Position numbers and translations under genes: made by a program. DNA of 64,000 bases. It comes from Anastrepha obliqua. Taxonomy: Eukaryota; Arthropoda; Insecta; Diptera; Tephritidae. The stretch is from NCBI RefSeq assembly GCF_027943255.1, contig NC_072894.1, positions 55,679,601 to 55,743,600 on the forward strand, given 5' to 3'. The notes beneath the pieces were generated by a model. It was given only the letters and a program-made list of their open reading frames with translations. It did no database searches and was not told the DNA's origin. Shown in pieces: positions 23,650-35,004 of this stretch (position 1 is the first letter of the stretch; every line of letters begins with the position of its first letter).

Positions 23650-24040
23650 TGTACAAAATTAATGGTGCTTTTATGTTGGCTTAAGTTTAGCTCTTCTAAT
23701 GAATAAATTTATGGAAAAGTGACCCAAAATTAAGGCATCAGAAGTGATCTTAGAAAAGTTTATTTATAGTTGACTAGTTTTTAAGCAACTCACTTAGATC
23801 AGTACTTCAAGGGTAAGTATATAAGGACCTAAAAAAAAACTCAAAATGTAATTCCTTATTCAATTTAATTCTTGTTAGTCCTTCATTTTTATTTCTGTTT
23901 CTATTTTCGAGTTTCTTTACAACAAGTCTGACGTAATAATAATTGGATAAATATTCATTTTATCATTGTCTTGCTTTCCATTTTTATGCTTTTTCTCGAG
24001 CGAATTTCTCGTACAACGTTTTTCTCTGTGAAACAGAATA
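23650..24040. other. Intergenic, nothing recognised
   Basis: AT-rich 3' flank of gene 1. Confidence 0.4.
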
Positions 24041-24044
24041 ATGA

Positions 24045-24260
24045 TAATAGAAAAAGTTTTTTCTAGTAGCGGCCGCCCCTCGGCAAGCAATGGCAAACCT
24101 CCAAGTGCATTTCTGTCATGAAAAAGCTTTTCATAAAAAAAACAATTGCCGTTCGGAGTCGGCCCCTCCATTTGTGGAACAACATAAAAACGTACTTCAA
24201 ATAGGAGGAGGAGCTTGACCAAACACCTAACAGAAGTGTAGACGCCAACTAATATTATTG
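24045..24260 (+). repeat. tRNA-derived SINE, body and 3' tail (copy 4)
   Basis: Body block CCGCCCCTCGGCAAGCAATG, CATGAAAAAGCTTTTCATAA, GCCGTTCGGAGTCGGCCCCT and the 3' end ACACCTAACAGAAGTGTAGA then CGCCAACTAATATTATTG. The ATT-rich tail fits a SINE 3' end. The head is decayed. Confidence 0.85.
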
Positions 24261-24261
24261 T

Positions 24262-26250
24262 TATTTTATAGGGTATTTAAATTTATTTGGATAATAATTG
24301 ATCTATGCTAAGAAATATTGTAGCCCTTAGTCTAATTCATATTCTTAGCTGATTTACCTTATTCCCCATTAGAAAATAGATATACAAATATGCTAACACA
24401 TTTAATGCGGGAAGGGTATGAATACCTTTTACGGCGACTGTTCGCAATCTATGGGAGAGGCATTTTTACTCTAAGCGTTTTATTGGACTGAGCCGGTATA
24501 TACTTACTAAAATGTACTCTTTTTAACGCAACGTAGTCCACAATATTCATAAAAGGTGGCAGATCTGCCGGACACGGCAGGGCCGGGAACATAAACTTTG
24601 ACGCAAAGTACTCCCACATCTAAATTCGATCCACTAGGACGTAAACTACCCCTTAAGTTCAGTAGTGCGATTTACTAACACATTTTAACGATATTCGTAT
24701 TGTTATCTCTCCTAAGACAGAAGCAGCAGATTGGTTAACATGATCGCAACTAAACGACACCAATTTTGTAGTGGTTAAATTAAACGAGAAAACAAGAATT
24801 AGTTGTTTAAATCAAAATTTTGAAATTACATTAATAAAAACTTATTAAAAAAAATTCGAATATGTTCTTTGGTTATTTGGCTTGTAACGCATGGAGAGGA
24901 GGTAGTGAACCCTCAAATTGGCTACAGGCGAGTTCCAAAAACTATTCCGTTTAACACCTAATTTGTTTCAGGACCTAATTTCTCAGATTGATAGTCATAG
25001 TCTTAGAGGCTCCAGAATAATCCCACTGAAAAACAGGTAAATCATCTAATCTTCAAGTTGCTTTCATATTACTCGGTTCTAGCTAAACAGCGATTTTTTG
25101 CAACTGGATGTTATTAACGACCCGTAGGTGAGCAATGGGAAATATCCATGAGCCAATCGTCCGCTAGCTGAAGCATCCGTAGTGTAACAAATGCAATCAA
25201 CCACTATCTGTTTTGCGCAAAGGCGAGGTTTCCTATGACCCAAATGGAGCGGCAAAACAAATTTTTGATTGAGTTGCTCGGCTTTGACACGGTTTCTTTT
25301 AGAAACTGTTGATGATATCCTAAAGCAGTATACTTATATATACAAAAAGTGTTAAGTAAATTTTAATTCCAAATAAATAATTATTTTATTTTACTTACTT
25401 TGTGCAAATATAATCAAAAAACATTTAAAATTTAATTTAACAGCTTGTTTTGTTTTTGTTATTCTCCTTCGCGTTATTCGCTCATTTTGATATTTAGTTT
25501 GACAAAGATGCCACTTTCTATCAGTTTGAATAAAAAGAAAAAGACAGCTGTTTAGTGTTAGTTAGTAGAAGTTTGTGAATAGCAAAATCGTTAGTGGAAA
25601 CGGCAAATACTGTAGACAAAAATAACAATTCTCCAATTGTTAAAAATTAGTGAATCGCACTACAGGGCTACTAAAGCTACATGGCAATTTAAAATATTAT
25701 AGAATTGCTTTAATACAAGGCACAGTAAAGAACATTTGTAATATTTAATTAGCGCCATTTGTCTCTACTCTACTTCGCTAAATTCTTGTATTGCCATTTA
25801 TTTTCCTTCAAATCTGACATTTCATGTACAATACAACTTTTTGTTATTTAATAAAATTTAAATATAAAATTCAAGCTGCATCAACTTTTAATTTTTTATG
25901 CACCTAAAATTAAATATAAAAATAAATCTTTTTAATGGAAATTGAAAGAGTACGAATTTTAAAACGTTACATTATAAGACTCTCAGCAATGTAAGTATTT
26001 AACCATTTCGTAGCTCAAATTTGTTTAGAAAAAATATATCAAACAAAATTCTAAATAGTAAAATATTCCAAATAAAAAATGCAAAATAAAATGCATTGAT
26101 GAGTTCCTCATGGATAACGTAATTTGCTTCTTAAATAAAATAATTTATTTAGAAAATGATCACATCAAAATATATGAATATTAGAAAATCAAGGAAATAA
26201 AAAAATTCTTTTAATCGAACTTTATTTTGCACTTATGCGGGAAAGAGTTT
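24262..26250. other. 2-kb AT-rich stretch, unexplained
   Basis: No frame longer than about 60 codons and no similarity that I recognise. Some subregions (24560-25300) have more balanced composition, suggesting an old, unrecognised insertion. Confidence 0.4.
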
Positions 26251-26254
26251 AAAT

Positions 26255-26300
26255 TTAGTTTGGGGGAAAAGAAATCGATTATTTTCTCGGTAGATCTCGT
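26255..26300 (+). mobile_element. Solo left end of mariner (family of 14453)
   Basis: TTAGTTTGGGGGAAAAGAAA followed by TCGATTATTTTCTCGGTAGA repeats the outer 45 bp of the element at 14453-14700. The rest of the element is not detected. Confidence 0.75.
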
Positions 26301-26575
26301 AAAGAATCGATCAAAATATTTAAAGTTTGTGTGTCACACTGAAAAAATTCTTTAGCTGTTTTTAGTTTATGCCATTCATTTGTGAGTTACAGGGTGCTAA
26401 CAATGAAAGTCAACAAAAAAAAAACACCAGTCTAACGGTTAGACGCGATAGAAGTGAAACCTTCCGTAAAACAAACTGAGAGAGAATAAGACGAAAGCAG
26501 CATTAGGAGCAAGATAATTATAGGCTCATTATAATATTGCTATAAAGTTCATATTTTATTTTCTTCATTTTATTA

Positions 26576-27064
26576 TTATTCATCCTCAATGTTTTCAATT
26601 TCAACAAATGATACGAGTGGCTTATGATAGCTAAAATATGATACAAATGCTTTGGTTTCGATGTTGTCAACATATCTTTGAAATACCGCGTCAATGGTTG
26701 TTTTTGATCGTGTTGTCGATTCAGTGCGATTGTTACACATTTTTAAATTGAATGTTGTATTGAGAAAGTCAATTAAAGAAACCGCTGTGTCCAATGCAAA
26801 ATTTACGTTAAAATCGCCACTTAAAATCATTGGAACTTTATTGTAATCTTTTCTAAGTATCCGCGATACTTCTGGTGTATACTTTATTAAATTTTCGTGA
26901 ATGAATTCCGTGATGCTATTTATTGATTTTTTTTTCTGTCGATATTCACAACACTTTTCTGCATTATTTTTCGGCATAATTGCGGTAAATATTAAAAATG
27001 AAAATAAAAATGAATATGAATATAAAAATACACACGCGGTTGCTATTATGAGCGTCCCCAGCAA
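26576..27064 (-). pseudogene. AP-type endonuclease fragment, probably helentron-derived
   Basis: A 162-codon frame whose C-terminal two-thirds reads like the EEP (exonuclease-endonuclease-phosphatase) fold: PMILSGDFNVNF, then TTIDAVFQRYVDN and YFSYHKPLVSFVE. GDFN and SYHxP are the expected catalytic Asp/Asn and His blocks. This EN type is carried at the C-terminus of Rep/Hel proteins of helentrons and related PIF1-helicase elements. The first 30 residues are hydrophobic and probably unrelated upstream sequence. No Rep or helicase motifs are found nearby, so this is a fragment or a 5'-truncated copy. The hairpin at 27056 abuts its 5' edge. A host EEP gene is the alternative. Confidence 0.6.
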
Positions 27065-27170
27065 AACCTGCGTGACCGAAACTCTAACACAATTACATTT
27101 TTTTGAATGTTACAAACACATATGCACGCAGGTTTTGCTGGGGAGTGACCGAAACTCTAACACAATTACA
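27056..27170. repeat. 19-bp hairpin arms with 26-bp direct repeats
   Basis: CCCCAGCAAAACCTGCGTG at 27056-27074 is the exact reverse complement of 27125-27143. Overlapping and following these arms, a 26-bp segment beginning GTGACCGAAACTCTAACACA occurs perfectly at 27072-27097 and 27145-27170. Such arm-plus-repeat structures are known at helitron/helentron ends. Confidence 0.85.
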
Positions 27171-27301
27171 CATATGCACTCGTATTTGTTTGAAAATCGA
27201 CTTTTTTATTGGTTCTCCGTCACCTTTGGAAAATGTGTAAACAGTAAGCAAACTTTATTCATATATTTTTCCTCATTTTTGCATCAGTAAAATTAAACAA
27301 A

Positions 27302-27485
27302 CGCCGTAGCCGAATGGGTTGGTGTGTGACTACTATTCAGAATTCACAGAGAGAACGCAGTTCGAATCTCGGTGAAAACACCAAAATTAAGGAAAACTAT
27401 TTTTCTAATAGCACTCACCCCTCAGCAGGCAATGGCAAAACACCGAGTGTATTTCTGCCATGAAAAAAAGCTCCTCATAAACATA
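27302..27485 (+). repeat. tRNA-derived SINE with well-preserved head (copy 5)
   Basis: The pol III A box TAGCCGAATGGG (27307-27318) and B box AGTTCGAATCTC (27359-27370) sit about 50 bp apart as in a tRNA. The SINE body follows (TTTTTCTAATAGC, CCTCAGCAGGCAATGGCAAA, CATGAAAAAAAGCTCCTCAT). The 3' part is cut after 27485. Confidence 0.92.
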
Positions 27486-27527
27486 TCATAAAATAAAATA
27501 AAATAACTGTATAAAATTTTTTTTTTT

Positions 27528-27592
27528 CTTGTGATTCGAACCAAGGATTTTGGATCGGAAGCTCACATTGCTAGCCGCTCGGCTATCGCGCC
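27528..27592 (-). repeat. tRNA-like retropseudogene or second SINE head
   Basis: The minus strand begins GGCGCGATAGCCGAGCGGCT (A-box-like) and ends CTTGGTTCGAATCACAAG, whose T-stem CTTG/CAAG still pairs around TTCGAATCA (B box). An A-run of 11 follows immediately. Length 65 nt; the anticodon arm is not regular. A tRNA-derived retroposed copy is likely; a functional tRNA is unlikely. Confidence 0.6.
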
Positions 27593-27599
27593 ATGCTGT

Positions 27600-27870
27600 C
27601 GGCGCTGGCCTAAAAGTTATTTAGTTCGTCGCTACGTGTATATGTAATATTCGTAGCCAAGAGTGTCGCTTTTTTCGTTTCACTTTTTCTCAAATCACTC
27701 CCAACGATTCTAAAGAAGTTTTCACTTCAAAAAAAAATTAAGTACTTTTTACAGTTTTTCTTTGATAAAGGCGAAAGTGCAAGCCAGCTAACGTATCAGA
27801 TAAAGTGTAATTTTGATTTCGTCAATTCCGTTGATACATTTTTGAAGTTAAATAAAACGTCGATAATGTG
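27600..27870. other. Intergenic, nothing recognised
   Basis: No coding or repeat recognised. Confidence 0.4.
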
Positions 27871-27874
27871 GGAA

Positions 27875-27968
27875 ATGCGGAAAATGTCGAAAAAATCACA
27901 GAAGTAATCGAAGTTGACCGGTATGTTAGTAGTCGTAGCATCGTCCACGATCTAAAGATCAATTAAAC
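27875..27968 (+). mobile_element. Mariner HTH fragment (family of 14453)
   Basis: The frame VEKITEVIEVDRYVSSRSIV then HDLKIN and a stop matches the second HTH of the mariner family at 14453 (SRSTVQELKIGH). About 95 bp. Confidence 0.75.
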
Positions 27969-28059
27969 CATTTAAACCATTAATAATGTAACCAAAAATA
28001 ACGCACATATTTCTGTAATGGAGGTGATGCTTGAGCTGAATATAACCAGAGAAGGAAAA

Positions 28060-28790
28060 GTGATATCATATAAAAACATGGAAGTGCTGAGGCTGCAGCT
28101 CTCACTTGCCAAGCTATCCAGATATGATATCACTAAAGTCATCAAATTCAATCAAAAGAAACTCCAGATGTCACGAAGACCCCAGAAGGCGTAGGTGCTC
28201 GAATCTACGGCAGCATAACGAAGCGCTCTGAGTACATGGGGAGTTTTGTCTGTCTATGTGCAGAGATAAACTTGGACAGAAATTCCCGGAATGAGTGAAT
28301 CGAAATTCTGAGCGACAGTCGGGCGGCACTCATGGCCCTATCGTCCAGTGAGCTTAAGTTCTCACTGGTGCTTGAGTGTATTGAGGAACTTAATCTTCTA
28401 GGAACGCACAATCATGTCAGGCTAATTTGGGTCCCAGGACACAGCGGACGCATTGGCCAGAGAGGCTGCGGCCTCGCCTTAATAGGATTCGAGTTCTTCT
28501 TTGCCACGGGACGACACACCATCAAGAAGAAGCTTAGAAGTGAAGAGCTAGGACTAAGGGAGGTTTGCTGGCACCAAAATATGGGACTACGCCAGTTGGA
28601 ATCCTCACTGGGACGGAATAAAACTGCGATCAATCTCAGGAGACTCCAATGTATTTTCTCCTGGAATGCAGCGCAATAGCGCTGAGAAGGTTGTGACGGG
28701 TTGACCAACTCAATCCTATCCAGCTCTATCCTGAGCATAATAAGAGAACTGGGTCTCGATGAGGTATTGTGATAAGTAGAATATGAGGTC
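28060..28790 (+). mobile_element. Non-LTR retrotransposon RNase H fragment
   Basis: Contains ARIYGSITKRSEYMGSF, then an internal stop, ILSDSRAALMALSS (RNase H catalytic Asp block) and LIWVPGHSGRIGQ (His block), then C-terminal tail TGRHTIKKKLRSEELGLREV then CW. The order fits an RNase H domain of a LINE ORF2. Frames shift at least twice. RT and endonuclease parts are absent. Confidence 0.8.
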
Positions 28791-28889
28791 TAAGTGCAAA
28801 CCTCATAAAGTATCCATCCTGCTTGTTAAGAATAAGTACACTTATAAGAATGTAATCACTATTAATTGAATATTAAAAAAAATATAATC

Positions 28890-29516
28890 TCTGGGCAATA
28901 ACCAAATTCTAAATTTTAAAAGGCGTGCCAGCAGCAAAAAGCCGCTACCGACGAAAAAAATATTAAGGCAAATGCCCACAGAAGCAAAATACTGTAAGAT
29001 AACACTTTTACGGACGAGACTAAAATTAATATGATTGGTTCTGATGGGAAGACTTTTGTTCACCGGTAAAAAAACCAAGAGTTCAATCCCCCGTACACAA
29101 CAAAGACGGTAAATCACGGTCGGGGCAACTTAAAAGTTTGAGGATCATTTTCTTGGGATGGAGTCGGACCCATAGGGAGAACAAATAGGAATATGGATGA
29201 GTTTACTTATCTTGACATTCTCAAAAATACGATGCAGCTATATTCTTTCAACTACATGCCACTAAACAGGGTATTCATGTGTGTTAACGACCTCAAAGGT
29301 GAAAAATTGGCTTTCCAAAGGGAAAGTGCAGTTCGAGATTCGCCAGCACAAAGTGCCGTTCTTAGCCCCATCAAAAATCTGTGGAATTATATTAAGATTA
29401 AGAGTGGGGGAAAAAATAATGCATCCCATTCGTTTGGAGAGATGCTAAAAGTTAGTAGTTTACCTAGCAGGTGTGAACAAGTTTCAAAAGATAATGGATA
29501 CCCAACAAAGTACTAG
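28890..29516 (+). mobile_element. Tc1-like transposase relic
   Basis: Pieces in order on the plus strand: RRASSKKPLPTKKI, VLFTDETKINMIGSDGKTFV (first Asp), SFSWDGVGPIGRTNRNMDEF, YLDILKNTMQLYS, then SAVLSPIKNLWNYIKIK and the typical C-terminus SLPSRCEQVSKDNGYPTKY ending 29516. Normal PDLNPIENLW has become AVLSPIKNLW, so the catalytic Asp is lost. The N-terminal HTH is missing. Confidence 0.85.
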
Positions 29517-29519
29517 TCA

Positions 29520-30461
29520 AGTAAATAATTAATATGCAAATTTGACTAATTTGAAATAATTATTTTTTGTTTTTGTTGCAGTTTAGTGAAAGTGCGCTAT
29601 TTCAGTGTCCAGTTCAAAATATGATAACTTTCTATTTTTCGAACTCTTTATAACTGCGGTTATTGAATTGTTATTCATTTGGCGTTTTTGCGTAATATTA
29701 AAATTAAAGAATACATTTGTATAAAAATAAATTTTCCCAGTAAAAATAATCAACAATATGTGCATGCTATTGTGGTTCCTAGTCCTAATATTACCGACCG
29801 CCGAACAATGGAGATTTTTCGATAAATTTTTTTCAAAAATTCTAGAGAAGGCAATTTTTGACAGAATTTAATAATTTGTTTCTTAAAATGCTCTTTAATA
29901 GTTTTGGAAGATAGACAATCTCTTTCGAATTTAACTTTTTTTATTATATCAAAACACACCTGTATGCAGCAAGAATCCGCATAAATCGTATGCAGTTTTA
30001 AGTCAAAACATAAATAATTAATTTTTGCGTTGGTTTATCTTTGTAGAAAATATGTAAAATTGCCATTCTTCATAAAATAACAGTAGAAACATCCGATTTC
30101 TGTAATCGTACAAAAAATAAGCATTGGATGCAAGGATGATAGATACCAGGTTTGCTCGTTAGGTATGGTGGAAACAAATTTTTTTAAGGGGAACTTTGGA
30201 TTCTACTCATTAAGCTAAAGCTAAATTTTGTGAAACACAAAACGAATGCATCAGAATATTTGTCAAATTCGCCAGAGCCGAATAACGGTCTGCTAGGTAT
30301 CTAGTACACTTCTCAAAATCTTTTCACCGTGCATTGCATGCACACTTGTAATACTGTAATCATATTTCTGTTTCTACCTACCTTCTGCATATTGTACCTA
30401 GTTTTAATTGTACATTTTATCTGAGCTAACGTTATCTGCTTTGCAGTTTCAATGCTCGAGC
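29520..30461. other. AT-rich intergenic, nothing recognised
   Basis: Short frames only. Confidence 0.4.
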
Positions 30462-30463
30462 TA

Positions 30464-31743
30464 ACGAGTGATTTTTTAGCTATTATCTTTCTAAACAGCT
30501 GACGCACGTTACGTGCTTTGTTTCACTGTCAAACATCTTCAGTTTGGTCTATAATTTAACCATCAATCGTCTTACAAACGAAAAACGCTTGCAAATCAAT
30601 GAATTTTATTATAAAAATGCGTGGTCTGTTAAGAAAGTTTATCGCGCGCTTCTTCCATTTTGTGGTCAGTTTAATCGATCCACTGAAGCGGCTATTCGAG
30701 CTATTGTGACTAACTAAATTTAGAACCAAATTTACATTATTGGGCATCAAACCACCAATACGCATACGTAGAGTGCGAACTGAAGAAAATATCGCAGCTG
30801 TATCGGCCAGTGTTAATGATGACCATCAATCATCGATTCGTCGCCGTTCGCAGCAATTGGGTCCATGTTACTCAACAACGTGGAAAATATTGCGAAAGGA
30901 TTTAGGTGTGAAGTCTTTCAAAATACAGCTGGTGCAAGAATCGAAGCCGAACGACCTACCGCAACGCAGAATTTTTGGTGAATGGGCTCTTGGAAAGTTG
31001 GCCGAAGATCCACTTTTTTATCGAAAAATTGTGTTCAGCTACGAAGCTCATTTTTGGATCAATGGGTACGTAAATAAGCAGAATTGTCGATTTTGGAGTG
31101 AAGACCAGCCAGAAGAATTGCAAGAGCTACCAATGTATTCAGAAAAGGTCACAGTTTGGTGCGGTTTATGGGCTAGAGGTATCATTGGACTTCTTCAAAG
31201 ATCCTGCGAATCGTAACATAACCGTGAATGGTGAGGGCTACCGTGAAATGATATCCAACTTTTTTTTGCCCAAAATGCAAGAGCTTGACTTGCATGACAT
31301 GGGGTTTCAGCAAGACGGTGCCACATGCCACACAGCATGCATATCAATGGACTTGTTGAGAGGCGAGTTCGGTCAACATTTTATTTCACGTTCGGGACCT
31401 GTCAATTGGCCGTATGATATAACGCCTTTAGATTATTTTTTGTGGGCTATGTTAAAGCTCATGTCTATTCAGACAAGCCTGCTTCAATTAACGCATTGGA
31501 AGACAACATTACAGCATTTATATGTGAGATACCGGCCGAAACATTAGGAAGAGTATGGCAAAAATTGGACTAAGCGGATGGACCATTTGAAGCGCAGTCG
31601 CGGTCAACATTTGCATGAAATAATCTTCAAACATTAAATAATGCGGACTGTACTATCGATTTAAATAAAAATTCCATGCATTTTTCTGAATTTTACGTGT
31701 GTTTTTTTTAAAACTTTCCTGTAGCTCTTAAAAAATCACCACT
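30464..31743 (+). mobile_element. DD41D element, near full length, broken
   Basis: 1280 bp between TA at 30462-30463 and 31744-31745; ends AGTGGTGATTTTTTAAGAGC-type (the left one decayed). The transposase begins around 30595 (FYYKNAWSVKKVYRALLPF), has a stop at about 30713, then a 158-codon frame (RVRTEENIAAVSAS, WKILRKDLGVKSFKIQLVQE, FSYEAHFWINGYVNKQNCRF), a frameshift near 31190, and FQQDGATCHTAC ... WPYDITPLDYFLW. The first catalytic Asp is Tyr (SYEAHF), and three residues are lost before the third Asp. TIR family differs from the intact element at 11960. Confidence 0.92.
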
Positions 31744-31745
31744 TA

Positions 31746-32384
31746 TAAGTAAATGTATGTAACCTGAATTTTGTCACTTCTTCATAGGATTAAGAAAACA
31801 CTTAATTCCCTTGTATTTTTATGAGAGATTGAAAAAAACTTAAAAAAAATATATATGTATTTAAATTCGGCATTTTTTATTGTAGTTCTAATCAACGGTA
31901 ATACATCACAATACGTACGCACATTTCCAACCCTCTTAAGAGGCGAAATCATCCCCTGACTACGTAAAAATTTAAAATATATATTTTTTCAAGAACAAAC
32001 TTTGAATATTAGCCGGAAAAATTAAAAAAAAGATGTATACGTTGTTGGGGGTGCTAAGTCCCAATTTGTTGTCCGTTTGACCTTGCGGAATCAAATTGAA
32101 GGTCAGTTCAAAGTCCAGAATATTCATTAGAAAGTTTTCAAAAAATTTGATACACATATTCTTTTTTGAGAGCCCAAAAAGATTTTGGATTTTGGAGACA
32201 AAACGTTTCTGATTTATTATTTGGCTCCGTGATGCAATTTAATGTTGAAAGCACGAGAATGTACCACTTTTACCAAACACGATTATTTGCATAATTAATG
32301 CTTAGCCTTTAACGTGTCAGAAAAATGCAAATTCACTATTTCGGTTTAACCCTTTCTTGCTTGACATATTTTTCGTGCAACTAC
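31746..32384. other. AT-rich intergenic, nothing recognised
   Basis: No recognisable feature. Confidence 0.4.
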
Positions 32385-32545
32385 ATTTTTTTTCATGGCA
32401 GAAATATAGTACATTTGGAAACTTGTCATTTTCTGCCGAGGGGCGGTCGCTATTAAAAAGCAACCTTTTCTATAATTTTTGTGTTTCGTGCCCGCAGTTG
32501 GCTCCTCACCAGCCGTTACCGAATCGTTGTCACGTGTTTTAGTGT
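32385..32545 (-). repeat. tRNA-derived SINE, decayed (copy 6)
   Basis: TTTCATGGCAGAAATATAGT, CTGCCGAGGGGCGGTCGCTA and GTGTTTCGTGCCCGCA in SINE order; the head is faint (CACCAGCCGTTACC). Confidence 0.7.
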
Positions 32546-33500
32546 AGGGGTCTTAAATTGCCACTAGCATACCTATCGATGGGCTTTGTTGATCGTAAGC
32601 TATCTGTAGTTTCCAGTACTATTTATCAATGGTATTTGATAGTTTTTTTATTTTGCATGCATACCATACCGAGCAGAGTTATTTAATCTTTTAAATATTT
32701 GAAAGACTAGAATAATGTAGAATAAATAATTTGAACTGAAACGAAGGATATATGAAAATATAAAATTCAATATTAATTTTAATAAAATGCCAAATTCAAC
32801 CAATAATTGGTACCACTCTATTTCGAACAAAATCAATTGAACTGTGTATATTGAGCCCTAGGTTTTGTCCAAATATAGGAACGCACTTTTTGTATGGAAA
32901 ACATGCTATAGTAATCGATTCATATAGAAATTTGTGTTGAAACTAAAAAAAATAATTATTGCGCTGTCTCCTGCAGGTGATTTAAAACCTTCAAGGAACC
33001 CGAAAAATTGTCGGGTAGGGCTCATCTTATAATAACATACCGTAGTTCAAGATTAAGTTAAAACAAACGGATACAATTTTTTTAGAATAGAAATAATGGG
33101 TAAGGGAATTAATTGCACTCTTAAAAATTCTTCGTTTCCATGCCTCTACACCACCAAATATTGTAAACTTTTATCAAAAAGCTCGGCCTTTTTTCGTACA
33201 GTCAAATCCCTAGAAAATCTGTTCTTGCAGCTGAAAGAGCAAACCCATTAGAAAATAACGACCAAATCAATCATTTGACGATCGAGAGAATATTCTGCAG
33301 CCAATCGTTTATTTAGCCACATCAGGTTTGGTATGAATATTTCGAGTAGTTCCTTGCGCATTGATAGGCAGTGGTAAATCTCCGAGTGTTTTTTGGGCTT
33401 CAGAATGAGTTTTTCATAGAAAACTATTGGCGGCAAGCTACTGTGCGTCCCTCAATTTGAAGAAGGATAGCATCAGCTCGAAATATAGTAATGAACGCAG
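32545..33500. other. AT-rich intergenic, nothing recognised
   Basis: No recognisable feature. Confidence 0.4.
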
Positions 33501-34420
33501 TGCCAATTTCAAATAATTGTGTACGCGGATTTTAGATGCTCCCTCACTGTTTTTGGTTTTGGCCTCAGGTGGTTGGATGTTGGTTGGCAACTTTTATTCC
33601 TAAGTGAAATACAAGAATTTATAAAATTTTCATGTTGCGAGCAAGCTTGCACTATTGATAACGGTTTGACCGTCCATATTTTTTTTTTTTTTAGTTTTTT
33701 CTTGACTATTGCCCAAATCTTTTCTATAAGGTTGGCATCAGGCGACAATGAATGCCAATCCAACATTTCAATCCGATTTTACTGTTTCCATTCTACACAC
33801 CTTCGGCTTCTGCTTCTTGTAAAATCCAACGTTGGTTAGTTTTCGCAAAAATCTTCGCAGCTGATGTCAATCATGCTTTTAAATCATGCAAGTTTAACGG
33901 TAGACACAAATAAACGAACTTTAATTAGACAAACAAATGAACTTTAATTGGATGCTTAAGAGTTCGTTGAAATTGTTGATTATCAGCAATACATCAGGAC
34001 CTACATATGCAACTATTCGCCCGAAAGGAAGACTCTCTCGCGCATATTACGTTTGCCCAATTTCGTTCTGAATTTGTCTTAGCCCATGTATGCATTTTTT
34101 TCAATGTGCTATAATGACAGCAGTTTCAGTTTTTTCAATATGCTTCAGAATCTGTCTTCGAATCGTGTGTTTGGATACATTAACACCAGTTTTCCACAAA
34201 GGCGCTTCAATATTACGCAACGATAAGTTCGGATTTGCCACAAATAAATCTATCTTCTGATCTTGCTTTGGAGAGGTATGTGTTTTTGGGCGTCGACCGG
34301 GGAAATCGTCAAGGTTTTTAACTTCGGTATATCTTGCAGCTATTTATCTATAAATGTCTTCGATTTCTTCAGACGCACGTGAAGAAACAACGTACGATTT
34401 CTAAATTTCTCACAAACCTA
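33500..34420 (-). mobile_element. Tc1-like transposase relic, second family
   Basis: Minus strand: N-terminal RYTEVKNLDDFPGRRPKTHT and NPNLSLRNIE, TGVNVSKHTIRRQILKHIEK (paired HTHs with GRRP linker, about 34330-34120); C-terminal VLDWHSLSPDANLIEKIWAI (33770-33710), where SPDANLIEKIW is the third catalytic block, followed by a Lys-rich stretch. The central catalytic part is unreadable. Confidence 0.8.
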
Positions 34421-34424
34421 ATAA

Positions 34425-34860
34425 ATTACGGAACGCATATTGCGAAAAGAATTCGCCTATTTAACACCATTTCAGCTTAAAATTTACAGTTCACGCTTCC
34501 ATTAGACAGACTGTATTTTTATAATTTGTGGGGCTTACATTATTGTTCAAATGCATTATTTCGTCTTAACCATTAATAACATGCCATTCCACTCTCACAA
34601 GAAAATAAATTTTCCAATAACTACTTTGAAACTACCACACTAATAGGTTAAATCTCCAAAATGTTTATATGTAAGTATGCACACAGTTCATCTCATTGGC
34701 TAGAGCAATATTATATGGAAATATTCCAATGGCAAAGAATAATATTTTTGGGCTGCTAATGTGTTATGTCAATAATGGCTCAATTACAAGTACTTGTGAC
34801 AGTTATCTTACGTGTAGGTGACTTTTCTATCGTCCGTATGGGTAGGAATAATAATTTGTT
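34425..34860. other. Upstream region of DM4/12 gene 2
   Basis: AT-rich; presumably contains the gene's regulatory sequence. Confidence 0.4.
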
Positions 34861-34865
34861 GAGGC

Positions 34866-34900
34866 TATAAATGCATTCGGTGACTGTTCGCCGGTTCATT
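34866..34900 (+). promoter_or_regulatory. TATA box and initiator of DM4/12 gene 2
   Basis: TATAAATG at 34866-34873 and an initiator TTCATT ending 34900, about 30 bp apart as expected of fly TATA promoters. The start codon lies about 105 bp further on. Confidence 0.65.
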
Positions 34901-35004
34901 GCTTTTTGCTGCGGCAGTCAACATTAAGAACTTCAAGTGCGATTGGTGGATACTTACAATTTGTTTCGCTTTATATTTGATTTGTTTCTTAATTTGTGAG
35001 TTTA

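Noticed and set aside
27528..27592. Functional tRNA gene
   Set aside because: Irregular anticodon arm, 65 nt length and an immediate A-run point to a retroposed copy.
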